A stretch of 64,000 nucleotides of DNA, taken from JAHEEL01 sp963700375 (GTDB lineage: Bacteria; Actinomycetota; Acidimicrobiia; Spongiisociales; UBA5794). Under the pieces are notes generated by a model. That model ran no database searches. It saw only the letters and a program-made list of their open reading frames with translations, and was not told where the DNA came from. Made by a program: the position numbers and the translations under genes. Shown here in pieces: positions 26,901-35,278 of the stretch (its first letter is position 1; every line of letters starts with the position of its first letter). The DNA lies in contig CAVOXF010000007.1 in assembly GCA_963700375.1 (NCBI GenBank), positions 1 to 64,000 on the forward strand, read 5' to 3'.

Positions 26901-27834
26901 GGCCCAGTTCGTTGAGCGCATCGGCGGCATCGCGGATCTCCCGTTCACCGGCGCAGAACACGAGGATGTCGCCGTTCCCCTCGATGGACAACTCCGCGGC
27001 CGCGTCGCAGATACCTTGGATCTGATCCCTCGGTTCCGACTGGCCCGGATCATCGAGCGGGCGGTATCGGATCTCGACGGGATACGTCCTCCCGGACACC
27101 TCGATGACCGGCGCGTCCTCGAAGTGTTCTGAGAACCGTTCAGTGTCGATCGTCGCTGACGTGATGATGATCTTGAGATCCGGCCGCATCGGCAACAGGT
27201 TCTTCAGGTACCCAAGGAGGAAGTCGATGTTGAGACTCCGCTCGTGCGCCTCATCGATGATGATGGTGTCGTAGCGTTCGAGCCGTCGATCTCGATGGAT
27301 CTCCGCGAGCAGCAGCCCGTCGGTCATCACCTTGACCAGCGTCGAATCACCGGTCTGGTCCGAGAACCGCACCGCGTAGCCCACGGCCTCCCCCACCGTT
27401 GTGCCGATCTCTTCCGCAATCCGATCGGCAATCGACCGAGCGGCGATCCTGCGCGGCTGGGTGTGACCGATCGTTCCTTCGACTCCTCGGCCGAGCTCAA
27501 GGCAGAACTTGGGGATCTGCGTGCTCTTCCCCGATCCGGTCTCACCGGCGACAATCACGACCTGATACTCCCGGATCGCCTCCAGGATCTCATCCCGCCA
27601 TGCGGTGATCGGGAGTTCCTCCGGATAGGCGATCCGCTTCGGGACGGCGGCCGTGCGTGCGGCGATCCGCTTCTCGGCTGCGTCGATGGCTTCCGTCACC
27701 CGAGCCACACTCTGCCCTCGCAACTTCGGGTCCTCGGCGCGTTCGGCCCCCGTCAGACGCCGATGCAGGCGCCGCCGTTCGGTCCGAGGCAGGCGATCAA
27801 TACGCCGACGAAGGTTGCCTGGGGGCTGGGTCAC
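23953..27834 (-). CDS. hrpA: ATP-dependent RNA helicase HrpA
   Basis: This 1293-residue DEAH-box helicase is the expected size for HrpA. Visible motifs are I (VAGETGSGKSTQIPKF), Ia (HTQPRRIAARSIADRI), II (IIIDEAHERSLNIDFLLGYL), III (ITSATIDTERF), V (ATNVAETSLTVPGIRYVID) and VI (SQASANQRAGRCGRLGPG). These are followed by the HA2/OB-fold region and a long DUF3418 C-terminus (PIPATAHSVLATHDPAEEG). HrpA helicases act on structured mRNA and stalled ribosomes. It is preceded by the HNH gene, separated by a strong hairpin. Confidence 0.95.
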   Translation of the reverse strand: MTQPPGNLRRRIDRLPRTERRRLHRRLTGAERAEDPKLRGQSVARVTEAIDAAEKRIAARTAAVPKRIAYPEELPITAWRDEILEAIREYQVVIVAGETGSGKSTQIPKFCLELGRGVEGTIGHTQPRRIAARSIADRIAEEIGTTVGEAVGYAVRFSDQTGDSTLVKVMTDGLLLAEIHRDRRLERYDTIIIDEAHERSLNIDFLLGYLKNLLPMRPDLKIIITSATIDTERFSEHFEDAPVIEVSGRTYPVEIRYRPLDDPGQSEPRDQIQGICDAAAELSIEGNGDILVFCAGEREIRDAADALNELGLPHTEVLPLYARLSAAEQHRVFRPHTGRRIVLATNVAETSLTVPGIRYVIDAGTARISRYSRRTKVQRLPIEPVSQASANQRAGRCGRLGPGICIRLYEEDDFERRPEFTEPEIQRTNLASVILQMTARDLGAIETFPFLDPPDSRSIGDGIARLVELGAIEAGREEGLQRLTKLGRSLADLPIDLRLARMILESTRTASLREVLIITAALAIQDPRERPAEKQAQADQAHARFRDEESDFYSWLHLWEYLSGERRARSSSQFRRLCKNEYLNYRRVREWQDLRAQLRDVTKDLGFVPNREPAQREVVHRTLLTGLLSNVGTKDHGSFEYRGARSSRFSINPGSTLFKRPPEWVMAAELVETTRLWARGVASVKPEWIESAADHLVSRSYSDPVWDERRGAATANESVSLYGLPLQTARPVLYGRIDPEAARDLFIRHALIAGEWDAHHRFVEHNAAVISEVLDLEARYRRTDLLVDDEAVVEFFDRRIPKDIVSVRHFDRWWKDVRLTDPHRLDLAVDDLLEPEIETPGAEAFPEVWQYGGVSMPLTYEFDPGSATDGLIVSVPIGGLGRVDPGIFEWSVPGLREELVVAMMRSLPKRFRKQLAPIPATAHSVLATHDPAEEGLVPFLRRELTKRAGAAIPLDAFDLDRIPSHLRPFFRVVGEDGSVLAEGPNLALLADQLRAEAQAAVATLGHGVERTGITSWDFGDLPTEAEIEGPGRSMTAYPALIDDGDAVAVRLFATSGEQSASMWAGTRKLIVLGLPSPARVLRPLVTDDGLGAIAAGPYESFNEWADDCLMCAVDDLLGEAGGPVWDATSFDRLLTQIGAASPDLLVAVASDALEILDELREVRATLAGGSLAHYPDVVFDVEEQVDRLIYPGFLTAVGIERLPDIHRYVRAVSRRLEALPDRVEKDRAAMDRIRDLEAERDELSDAVPNSTQLIEVAWMLQELRVSVFAQSIGTKSKISEKRILEALERAVAP

Positions 27835-27899
27835 AGTCCGGAAGGGTACGACGGTTGAGGACCACGAGCTGCGAGCAAGGCCGGACCTCAGGCGCGGAT

Positions 27900-27936
27900 C
27901 GGATCGATTCTTCCCCTCAGGGGAAGAATCGATCCG
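27900..27936 (-). terminator. Perfect 17-bp hairpin between HNH gene and hrpA
   Basis: CGGATCGATTCTTCCCC at 27900-27916 pairs perfectly with 27920-27936 around a 3-base loop. It begins 1 bp after the HNH stop. There is no T tract on the minus strand, so it may be a bidirectional terminator or an mRNA-stabilising or insulating hairpin. Confidence 0.7.
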
Positions 27937-27937
27937 A

Positions 27938-29071
27938 CTACGCGACGCGCCAACTCGTGCGGCGTGGGGGTGCGTGGTTTCGTGGTCGGAGGAGTTGCCT
28001 TCGTTGCGGTGGGGTGGTGGGGTCGACGGTGAAGCCGTGGCCGTGGATCACGACATGGTGGTGGAACCAGCAGACGGTGGTGAGGTTGTCGGGGTCGGTG
28101 CGGCCGCCCTGGGACCAGGGTCGGATGTGATGCACCTGGAGGCGATACCTGCTGACGCAGCCCGCGATCGTGCACCCGGCGCCGTCGCGATGCAGGACGA
28201 ACCGTCGCAGACGGGGCGGGATCAGCCGACTGCGGCGCCCCATAGCGAGTGGAGTGCCGCCTTGGGTTCTTGCAGTGACTTCGATCACACCGTCACACAG
28301 GATCGCTTCAAGAGTATGCGGCCCGGCCTGCGGCCCCGCCTCCACCTGAATACCCGTCTCACCGTTCGTAGGTGCAGCTTCGGTGGCGTCTACAAAGACC
28401 GTCACCATCGGAGCGGCTGATTCGACCGTGGCGCCGTCACCACCGTGGACGGAGTCCAACGCAATCGCCCACAAGGCGTCCGCGTTGCGGGTGGTGCGCG
28501 ACGGTGCGGCGTCTGGACCGTAGGGGAAGGAGTCGCCTCTCGCTTCGAGGGCTTCGACAACGACCCGGCCCGCAAACGCGGGCAACTGCCCACGCAGACT
28601 CCACGCCGACTCGTCAAGGTTCGGCTGAACCGACACATACCGTCCATCGAACGCGACCTCTTCATCGAGGCGGGTCATGTGACGGCGCCGTGCAGCGAGA
28701 TGCCGAATCCCGGCAATATCCAACCCGGCCGTCTCATTCAAAACGTCGAGCGAATCGTCATGACCCGCAAAACGAGACACCGCCACCGCCCGATCGAAGC
28801 CAATAGCACCCGAAGCCATAGCGTGATCGACCTCGGGAAGCCGCTGCAGTCGACTCGCCGTGGAGACGAGCTCCCGGGCGGTCTCGGGGGCGACGTCGAG
28901 GCGTCCCGTTACCCATTCGACCAGGGATCGGTGACCGTCACGCAGCGCCGTTTGGCGCCGGTCGAGTTCCCGCAGGACCGTCAACTGTGAGGCTCGGTGT
29001 CGGGCGATGGCGGCTTCGTGATCAAGCAGCTTCTGCTCGAGTGTTGCGGTTGTGGAACTCGTCGTATCCAT
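27938..29071 (-). CDS. DUF222 / HNH endonuclease (13E12-repeat type)
   Basis: This is a 377-residue protein. The N-terminal DUF222 region has LREGHRSL-like SLVEWVTGRLDVAPETAREL and LPEVDHAMASGAIGFDRAVA. The C-terminal HNH nuclease shows GAGCTIAGCVSRYRLQVHHI, WSQGGRTDPDNLTTVCWFHH and HHVVIHGHGF, with the HH, N and H residues present. Such genes occur in many copies in Actinomycetota and resemble the 13E12 repeats of mycobacteria. The role is unclear. A truncated second copy lies at 59977-60714 and shares sequence upstream of the start, so the duplicated unit is larger than the gene. The reading frame is intact. Confidence 0.88.
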   Translation of the reverse strand: MDTTSSTTATLEQKLLDHEAAIARHRASQLTVLRELDRRQTALRDGHRSLVEWVTGRLDVAPETARELVSTASRLQRLPEVDHAMASGAIGFDRAVAVSRFAGHDDSLDVLNETAGLDIAGIRHLAARRRHMTRLDEEVAFDGRYVSVQPNLDESAWSLRGQLPAFAGRVVVEALEARGDSFPYGPDAAPSRTTRNADALWAIALDSVHGGDGATVESAAPMVTVFVDATEAAPTNGETGIQVEAGPQAGPHTLEAILCDGVIEVTARTQGGTPLAMGRRSRLIPPRLRRFVLHRDGAGCTIAGCVSRYRLQVHHIRPWSQGGRTDPDNLTTVCWFHHHVVIHGHGFTVDPTTPPQRRQLLRPRNHAPPRRTSWRVA

Positions 29072-29285
29072 ACCCGCAACGTATCAGCGCTGTGTGACAG
29101 AAACCGGGTCTGGGAACAGGAATCTCGAAGAATCTTGCGAATTCCTTGGTCTCTGTTCACGGCGAGGTGGAGACCCCTTCCGCCGACGCCCCTGGCGCCG
29201 CCGCCTTCCCCTGAGGAAGAGGATTCTGAAGGGGAGAATGCGGTGGGAAGGGGAGGAATCTTGGAGGCGGACTTGGGGAGCGCGG

Positions 29286-29753
29286 TCAACTGACGGAGCT
29301 GGTCACGGTGATGTCGACGGTATCGGCTGAGACCGAGATCCAGTGATCTCCGTCACGCTCGAACAGGTATGTGCGACCGACGGAGTCGCGGTATCCCTTC
29401 TGGAAGGCCACATCCACGGCAACCACGCTGCCATTCGGTTGGTACGGCTCGGCGGGCGAGATCAGGATGGCTCCGTCGACGAAGCGGCCATCGTCGCCGG
29501 TCCGAGCCTCAAGGGATGCCTCGGTCACGTACTCGACCTCGTCGGAGAAGCCGGTTCGGATTGCCTCGCGCATGTCGTCGGGGAGCGTATCGGGGGCCAA
29601 GATCTGCGCCCCGGGACAGAGCACCTCGACACAGGCAACCGAGAAGGCGGTCGCACGCACGGCCACAACGTCCTCTTGCGTCAGCTCGGAGGTCGACTCG
29701 GAACAGGCGCACACCATCATGACGAGCACAGCCACCAGTGCCCATATCCGCAT
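29286..29753 (-). CDS. Small secreted lipoprotein
   Basis: This 155-residue protein opens with a lipoprotein signal (MRIWALVAVLVMMVCAC, cleavage before the second Cys). The mature part has no recognised domain: QEDVVAVRATAFSVACVEVL, then PDTLPDDMREAIRTGFSDEV, and an immunity-protein-like beta end (RDSVGRTYLFERDGDHWISV). ATG 29753 is preferred over the upstream frame to 29948, which is arginine-rich and antisense-like. It lies just downstream of fadA on the same strand. Confidence 0.7.
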   Translation of the reverse strand: MRIWALVAVLVMMVCACSESTSELTQEDVVAVRATAFSVACVEVLCPGAQILAPDTLPDDMREAIRTGFSDEVEYVTEASLEARTGDDGRFVDGAILISPAEPYQPNGSVVAVDVAFQKGYRDSVGRTYLFERDGDHWISVSADTVDITVTSSVS

Positions 29754-29818
29754 ACCGTCCACACCTTGGTCGCTGTCACCGCGTCGGAGACGACACTCGG
29801 GTCGTCCAACGCGAGACT

Positions 29819-30973
29819 TCAGACGTCTCGCTTGAAGATCGCTGCGGCGCCCATGCCGCCGCCGATGCACATGCTCACGATGCCGTATTCGACACCGCGC
29901 CGCTCCATCTCGTGGAGAAGAGTCGCGGTGAGCTTCGCCCCGGTGCATCCGAGCGGGTGGCCGAGGGCGATGGCACCGCCGTTCACGTTGACGATCGCGG
30001 GATCGAGACCGAGCTTCCGGATCGAGTAGAGCGCCTGACTGGCGAACGCCTCGTTGAGCTCGACCAGCCCGATGTCGGCAATCGTCAACCCGGCAGCTTC
30101 GAGCGCCTTCGGGATCGCCACGGTTGGGCCGATCCCCATCTCATCCGGGTGTACCCCGGCCACCTGATAGGTGACGAGTTCGGCAAGCGGCGTCAGCCCA
30201 AGTTCGGCGGCCGCTTCCCGGGTCATGAGGACCTCGATCGCTGCACCATCAGAGGTCTGCGACGAGTTGCCTGCCGTCGACCGACCGTCGACCTTGAAGA
30301 CCGGTCGGAGCTTGCCCAACCCCTCGACGGTGCTCTCACGGGGACCTTCATCGGTGTCGAAGACCACCTTCTTCCCGCCAAGGCTGACCTCGATCGGGAT
30401 GATCTCCTCCTTGAAGCGGCCTTCCGTGATCGCGGCGATCGCCCGCCGATTCGATTCCACGGCGAAGGCGTCCTGGTCTTCGCGGCTCACGTCGTAACGT
30501 TCGGCCACGGTCTCGCTCGTGATTCCCATCGAGTCGTACGAGGCAGGGAACGTATCGACCAGCGTCGGATTCGGGGCCGGCTTCTGGCCACCCATCGGAA
30601 CGAGCGACATCGATTCCACGCCGCCGGTGATCACGATCTTTGACCATCCGGCTGCGATCTGGGCCGCGCCGCTGGCGAGCGATTGCAGGCCGCTGCTGCA
30701 GAACCGGTTGAGCGTCATGCCGGGCACCGACACGGGCAGGCCGGCGCGGAGTGCTCCAATGCGAGCAACGTTCATTCCCTGTTCCGCCTCGGGGAAGGCG
30801 CATCCAATGATCACATCATCCACATCTGCCGGATCGAGATCCGGGACTCGTTCCATGAGCGTCTCAATCAACTGACCGAGCAGCTCATCGGGCCGCGTCT
30901 CGCGCAGCGTTCCGCGACCCGACTTTCCAACTGCCGTGCGGTGTGCGTGGGTGACCACCACTCCTGTGCTCAT
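29819..30973 (-). CDS. fadA: Acetyl-CoA acyltransferase (thiolase), beta-oxidation
   Basis: This is a 384-residue thiolase. The nucleophilic Cys is in LNRFCSSGLQSLASGA, the catalytic His in GGAIALGHPLGCTGAKL, the second Cys in VSMCIGGGMGAAAIF, and the NEAF loop is VELNEAFASQAL. It cleaves 3-ketoacyl-CoA to acetyl-CoA and a shortened acyl-CoA. It starts 21 bp after the FadB-like gene, so the two form the usual fadB-fadA pair of the fatty-acid oxidation complex. Confidence 0.93.
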   Translation of the reverse strand: MSTGVVVTHAHRTAVGKSGRGTLRETRPDELLGQLIETLMERVPDLDPADVDDVIIGCAFPEAEQGMNVARIGALRAGLPVSVPGMTLNRFCSSGLQSLASGAAQIAAGWSKIVITGGVESMSLVPMGGQKPAPNPTLVDTFPASYDSMGITSETVAERYDVSREDQDAFAVESNRRAIAAITEGRFKEEIIPIEVSLGGKKVVFDTDEGPRESTVEGLGKLRPVFKVDGRSTAGNSSQTSDGAAIEVLMTREAAAELGLTPLAELVTYQVAGVHPDEMGIGPTVAIPKALEAAGLTIADIGLVELNEAFASQALYSIRKLGLDPAIVNVNGGAIALGHPLGCTGAKLTATLLHEMERRGVEYGIVSMCIGGGMGAAAIFKRDV

Positions 30974-30993
30974 GCGACTACTCCTCCTGCTCG

Positions 30994-33402
30994 TCAGTTC
31001 CGCAACGGTTTCCCGGTCTCCAGCATGTGCAATATCCGATCGATGGTTCTCTGTTCCCGGCAGAGGTTCACGAACGCCTCGCGCTCGAGATCGAGGAAGT
31101 CCTGCTCGGAGAGCATCGTGCCCGCCGGCACGTCACCCCCGCACAGGACCGTGGCGAGCACCGTGCCGAGATGCTCGTCGTATTCACTCAGGTAGCCGCC
31201 TTGCCGCATCCCGTGCACGCCAACCTTGAGAGCCGCGATCCCGGTTGATCCCGGTACCGGCACCTTGCGCGGCATCGGGGCCTTGTAGCCCATCTGTGCC
31301 ATAGCGAGGACGTCGGCCTTCGCATCGGCCAGCACCGCATCGGGGTTCAGTGTGATTCGGTCGGTTCGGCGGAGGAACCCGTACGACTTGGCTTCTTCGG
31401 CGCTGGTGGAAACGGTGGCGGTGCCGACCGTCATGAACACCTTCTCCATGAACGGGAACAGGTCCACCTTCACGCCTTCCGGAACGGACCCGTAGAAGCG
31501 GAACGCCATCTCCTTGCATCCGCCGCCTGCGGGAATCACACCGACCCCCAACTCGACGAGGCCGATGTAGGACTCGGCAGCCGCTCGCACAGCGTCACCG
31601 TGCATGACGGCTTCGCAGCCGCCTCCGAGGGCCATGCCACGCGGGGCGACCACGACGGGCCCGTCGCAGTACTTCATTCTCATGAACGTGTTCTGGATGA
31701 TCCGAACGGCCTGATCGATCTGGTCCCAGTCCTGTGACATGGCGAGCATGCCGATGAGCCCGACATTGGCGCCGACCGAGAAGTTGGTCGCCTCGTTGCC
31801 GACCACCAACCCGACGAGTTCACCGGCGTCGACCATGTCGCAGCCGGTCGCGATGACTTCCAGGATCGTGTTGTCGATGGCGTTCATCTTCGTGTGGAAG
31901 GCGACACAGCCGACGCCGTCTCCCATGTCGTACAGCGTTGCGCCAACGCTCCCGCCGATAACCCTCCCTTCCTCGGCGAGCGTTGAGAGGAAGATCGTGC
32001 CTTCGGCGACCGGGACGGGGAGATACTCCTCGGTTCCAACATCCCAGAAGAAGGCGCCGCCGTCACGCTTGACGTACCACGAACCCTCGCCGACTTCGAG
32101 CAGCCGATCGACGGCTTCGGGAACAACCATCCCCTCGGAACGCATGCGCTCGACGGACCCGGCAACACCTATGGCATCCCACGTCTCGAACGGTCCGAGT
32201 TCGTAGTTGAAGCCCCACCGCATGGCCCGGTCGACGTTGACGATGTCGTCGGCAATCTCGCCGAGGAGTTCGAGCGCATAGATGCATGACTCGGCGGTGA
32301 CCTTCCAGGCGAATCGGCCGTGATCGTCGTCGAATTCCGTCATCGCCGCGATCTTCCCGCCGACGTCCTCGACCTTGCGGGCGGCACCGACCGACGCCAG
32401 GCGGAGTTTCCCGGCATCGACGTACGCGAGCGTTTCGAGATCGAGGCTCAAGATCGTGCTGCCCTGCTCGCCACTCACCTTCTTGTAGAACCCGGCGCCG
32501 GTCTTGCCGCCGAGGCGGCCGTCTGCGATCAGGGCCTGCATCTCATCCGGGACCACGAAGCGGTCCCGCCACGGGTCGTCGGGACACCCCTCGCCGATCG
32601 TTGCGAACACATGAGCCATGGTGTCGAGGCCCACGATGTCCACCGTGCGGAACACGGCAGACTTCGGCCGACCCATCGCCGGTCCGAACACGACATCGAC
32701 CTCGGCGACACCGAGGCCGTATTCCTTCATCCAGTGGAACACCGAAGCCATTCCGAACGTGCCGATCCGGTTCGCGATGAAGTTCGGGGTGTCCTTGCAG
32801 TACACGACGCCCTTGCCGAGCACGTTCTCTCCGAAGTCGGCCATGTCGGCGAACACAACGGGATCGGTGTCGCCGATGGGAACCATCTCGAGGAGGCGCA
32901 TGTAGCGGACCGGGTTGAAGAAGTGGGTCACCATGAAGTGACGCCGGAAGTCGTCGCTGCGTCCCTCGGCCATCGCCTCGGCTGAAAGACCGGAGGTGTT
33001 CGACGACACGATGCTTCCCGGGCGCCGGTGCCCGTCCACCATCTCGAACACGCGCTGCTTGATGTCCATCCGCTCGACAACCACCTCGACGATCCAATCG
33101 CACTCGGCGAGTCTTTCGAGGTCGTCCTCGTAATTGCACGGGGTCACCATCGATGCGAGATCCGGTCGATAGAGCAGGGCCGGTTTCGCCTTCTTCATGG
33201 CCGCGATGCCGGCATCAGTGATCCGGTTGCGGACCGTCCGGTCGTCCAACGAAAGCCCTGCTGCCGCCTCTGCTTCCGTGAGGTCTCCGGGAGCAATATC
33301 GAACAGATACGAAGGGATGCCGGCATTGGCGAGATGGGCGGCAATGCCCTGGCCCATCACCCCGGCTCCGAGGACTGCTGCCCGCTTGATCCGAATGCCC
33401 AT
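30994..33402 (-). CDS. fadB: FadB-like 3-hydroxyacyl-CoA dehydrogenase / enoyl-CoA hydratase
   Basis: This is an 802-residue bifunctional protein in the 'dehydrogenase first' order. The NAD-binding fold starts KRAAVLGAGVMGQGIAAHLA. The dehydrogenase core has SNTSGLSAEAMAEG, VTHFFNPVRYMRLLE and KDTPNFIANRIGTFGM. The C-terminal crotonase part has CDGPVVVAPRGMALGGGCEA and ELGVGVIPAGGGCKEMAF, including the oxyanion and catalytic glutamate region. ATG 33402 follows GGAGTGGACCT. The open frame continues far upstream only because it overlaps the shifted surE frame. It performs the hydration and oxidation steps of beta-oxidation with the adjacent thiolase. Confidence 0.92.
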   Translation of the reverse strand: MGIRIKRAAVLGAGVMGQGIAAHLANAGIPSYLFDIAPGDLTEAEAAAGLSLDDRTVRNRITDAGIAAMKKAKPALLYRPDLASMVTPCNYEDDLERLAECDWIVEVVVERMDIKQRVFEMVDGHRRPGSIVSSNTSGLSAEAMAEGRSDDFRRHFMVTHFFNPVRYMRLLEMVPIGDTDPVVFADMADFGENVLGKGVVYCKDTPNFIANRIGTFGMASVFHWMKEYGLGVAEVDVVFGPAMGRPKSAVFRTVDIVGLDTMAHVFATIGEGCPDDPWRDRFVVPDEMQALIADGRLGGKTGAGFYKKVSGEQGSTILSLDLETLAYVDAGKLRLASVGAARKVEDVGGKIAAMTEFDDDHGRFAWKVTAESCIYALELLGEIADDIVNVDRAMRWGFNYELGPFETWDAIGVAGSVERMRSEGMVVPEAVDRLLEVGEGSWYVKRDGGAFFWDVGTEEYLPVPVAEGTIFLSTLAEEGRVIGGSVGATLYDMGDGVGCVAFHTKMNAIDNTILEVIATGCDMVDAGELVGLVVGNEATNFSVGANVGLIGMLAMSQDWDQIDQAVRIIQNTFMRMKYCDGPVVVAPRGMALGGGCEAVMHGDAVRAAAESYIGLVELGVGVIPAGGGCKEMAFRFYGSVPEGVKVDLFPFMEKVFMTVGTATVSTSAEEAKSYGFLRRTDRITLNPDAVLADAKADVLAMAQMGYKAPMPRKVPVPGSTGIAALKVGVHGMRQGGYLSEYDEHLGTVLATVLCGGDVPAGTMLSEQDFLDLEREAFVNLCREQRTIDRILHMLETGKPLRN

Positions 33403-33533
33403 AGGTCCACTCCTCGCGCTTCGCTCACTCGTCGGTGCTGCCCCGCACAGTGGTTGACGATTGAGTTCGGGACCAGAGTCGGAGGACCCCTCCGGCCGGC
33501 GCACCGCCACATCCGTTCGCCGGACCTTGCCGG

Positions 33534-34326
33534 CTAGCCTTCGATCAAGGCACGAACATCGTCTGGAATCGGCGCAGCAGACGGCATCCGGATCGGAGCA
33601 ATCGAGATCAGGTCGTCGCGCGCCGCTTCGATGTCGGTACCGTCGAGCGACGCGAACTCGAGAAGCCTGCCGTTGAAGTCGTGGTGGTAGAACCCGTTGC
33701 CCCGATGGCTGAAGAGCCGGTCGTACCCGATCCGCGCAACGGTGGTCAGCTGCCGGGGCGTGTCGACTGTCGCGTCGAATGGCACGTTGATGGACACGAT
33801 GTCGGCCAGATTCGCGAGCCCGGCGTCCGCGACAACCCCCACCAGCTCCGTCCCGACATCGGCGAGGCGTTCCCAATCGCTTGCGGCGGCCGGGTCGAGT
33901 GCACGTCGTTTCCATGCCGGCCAGTCGCCGTTCGCCCCGGTCGAGATCGCGATCGATGGGACGCCCGGAGACCCATCCTTCGACGGCGGCCCCAATCGTG
34001 CCCGAGGACATCAGGAATCCGGCCCCATGGTTGTATCCGATGTTGATACCGGACACGACCAGTCCTGGCGGTTCTTCGAACAGTCCATGGATACCGATCT
34101 GCACGGCGTCCGCCGGATATCCCGTGCAGGTCCACACGGTCTCGCCGTCGAGGTCCACTTGGTTCGTGCCGATCGCACCGAACCGCGTGATCGCCTTTCC
34201 GACCCAGCTTCGCTCCCGGTCGGGCACAACCACGCGTACCGTTCCGAGCCGCTGAAGGGCAGCGGCGAACGGAGCGAGCGCGGGACTGTCGATGCCGTCG
34301 TCGTTGGTCAGCAGGATCCAGCCCAC
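33534..34326 (-). CDS. surE: SurE-type nucleotidase, one apparent frameshift
   Basis: The N-terminal motif VGWILLTNDDGIDSPALAPF carries the metal-binding Asp pair, and VVVPDRERSWVGKAIT and VVSGINIGYNHG match the family. The frame breaks at 33964-33966 (CCC on the plus strand). Removing one base joins EGWVSG to VPSIAISTGANGDW, and the second half runs to the stop at 33534. The repaired protein is about 264 residues, normal for SurE. GTG 34326 is used because the previous gene stops at 34334. SurE dephosphorylates nucleoside 5'- and 3'-monophosphates. It is the last gene of the nucleoside ABC transporter operon. The break resembles those in dnaG and IS110 and may be a sequencing error. Confidence 0.8.
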
Positions 34327-34333
34327 GCTCGGG

Positions 34334-35278
34334 TCAGCGCTCTTCCCGGAAGTATGGGATGCCGAGAGCTGCCGGTGCTCCGAGGAACCTCGCTCGCTTG
34401 CCACTCGTGAGCGCGATCATCGCGATGATCGCCAGCAGGAACGGCAACATGTCGAGCAAGGTGGCCGGCACGTTGATCTCCAGCGTCTGGAAGGTGAAGT
34501 TGAGTCGTCCCGCGATCCCGAACAGGTACGCGACCCAGAGTGCCCGCCACGGGCGCCAAGAAGCCAGGATCACGAGAGCGATCGCGATCCACCCTGCCTG
34601 CCCGATCGGGTTGTCCTGCCACGACGGCACCAATGCAAGCGAGAAGTAGGCGCCGCCGAGTCCGGCAAGCGCTCCGCCGAGCATGACGTGGATGTAGCGA
34701 ACCTTGGACACATTGATGCCGGCCGCCTCGGCGCTGGCGGGGTCCTCTCCCACGGCACGCACCGTCAGGCCGGGGCGGGTGCGGAAGAGGTAGTAGCTCG
34801 AGGCGGCAACGACCGCCCAGGAGACGTAGACGAGAGCGTCGTGGCCGAAAATGAGCGGTCCAACGATCGGCAGTCCGGCGAGTCCCTCCGGGAAGATCGG
34901 TTCGAACACCGCCTTCGACGGCTGACCGATCAACGGATCCGAACCTGCTTTGCCGATGTACACAGCAACGCCGGTTCCAAAGATCGTCAATGCCAATCCC
35001 GAGACGATCTGACTCACTCGGAGCGTGATCGAGTTGAAGGCGTGGATCAAAGACATCCCTGCTCCGGCCACCAGGGCTGCGAACACCCCGAGCCAAAGGC
35101 TGCCGGACACGAACGTAGCCCAGAATCCCGCCACCGCGCCGAACAACATCATGCCCTGCACACCAAGGTTGAGTATGCCCGATCGCTCGGTGAGGATCTC
35201 ACCGACGGTGCCGAACACGAGCGGCGTCCCGAGACCAATACCGGCCATGAGCGTGAGCATGAGTACGGAATCGTTCAT
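34334..35278 (-). CDS. BMP-type ABC transporter permease (nucleoside), second subunit
   Basis: This is a 314-residue permease of the BPD_transp_2 family with about eight to nine membrane segments. Family phrases are PLVFGTVGEILTERSGILNL, NLGVQGMMLFGAVAGF and RAVGEDPASAEAAGINVSKV, the last being the cytoplasmic coupling loop. It pairs with the permease at 35275-36390, whose stop overlaps this start by four bases (ATGA). The substrate is inferred from the BMP-family binding protein and the surE neighbour: nucleosides or purines. Confidence 0.88.
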   Translation of the reverse strand: MNDSVLMLTLMAGIGLGTPLVFGTVGEILTERSGILNLGVQGMMLFGAVAGFWATFVSGSLWLGVFAALVAGAGMSLIHAFNSITLRVSQIVSGLALTIFGTGVAVYIGKAGSDPLIGQPSKAVFEPIFPEGLAGLPIVGPLIFGHDALVYVSWAVVAASSYYLFRTRPGLTVRAVGEDPASAEAAGINVSKVRYIHVMLGGALAGLGGAYFSLALVPSWQDNPIGQAGWIAIALVILASWRPWRALWVAYLFGIAGRLNFTFQTLEINVPATLLDMLPFLLAIIAMIALTSGKRARFLGAPAALGIPYFREER

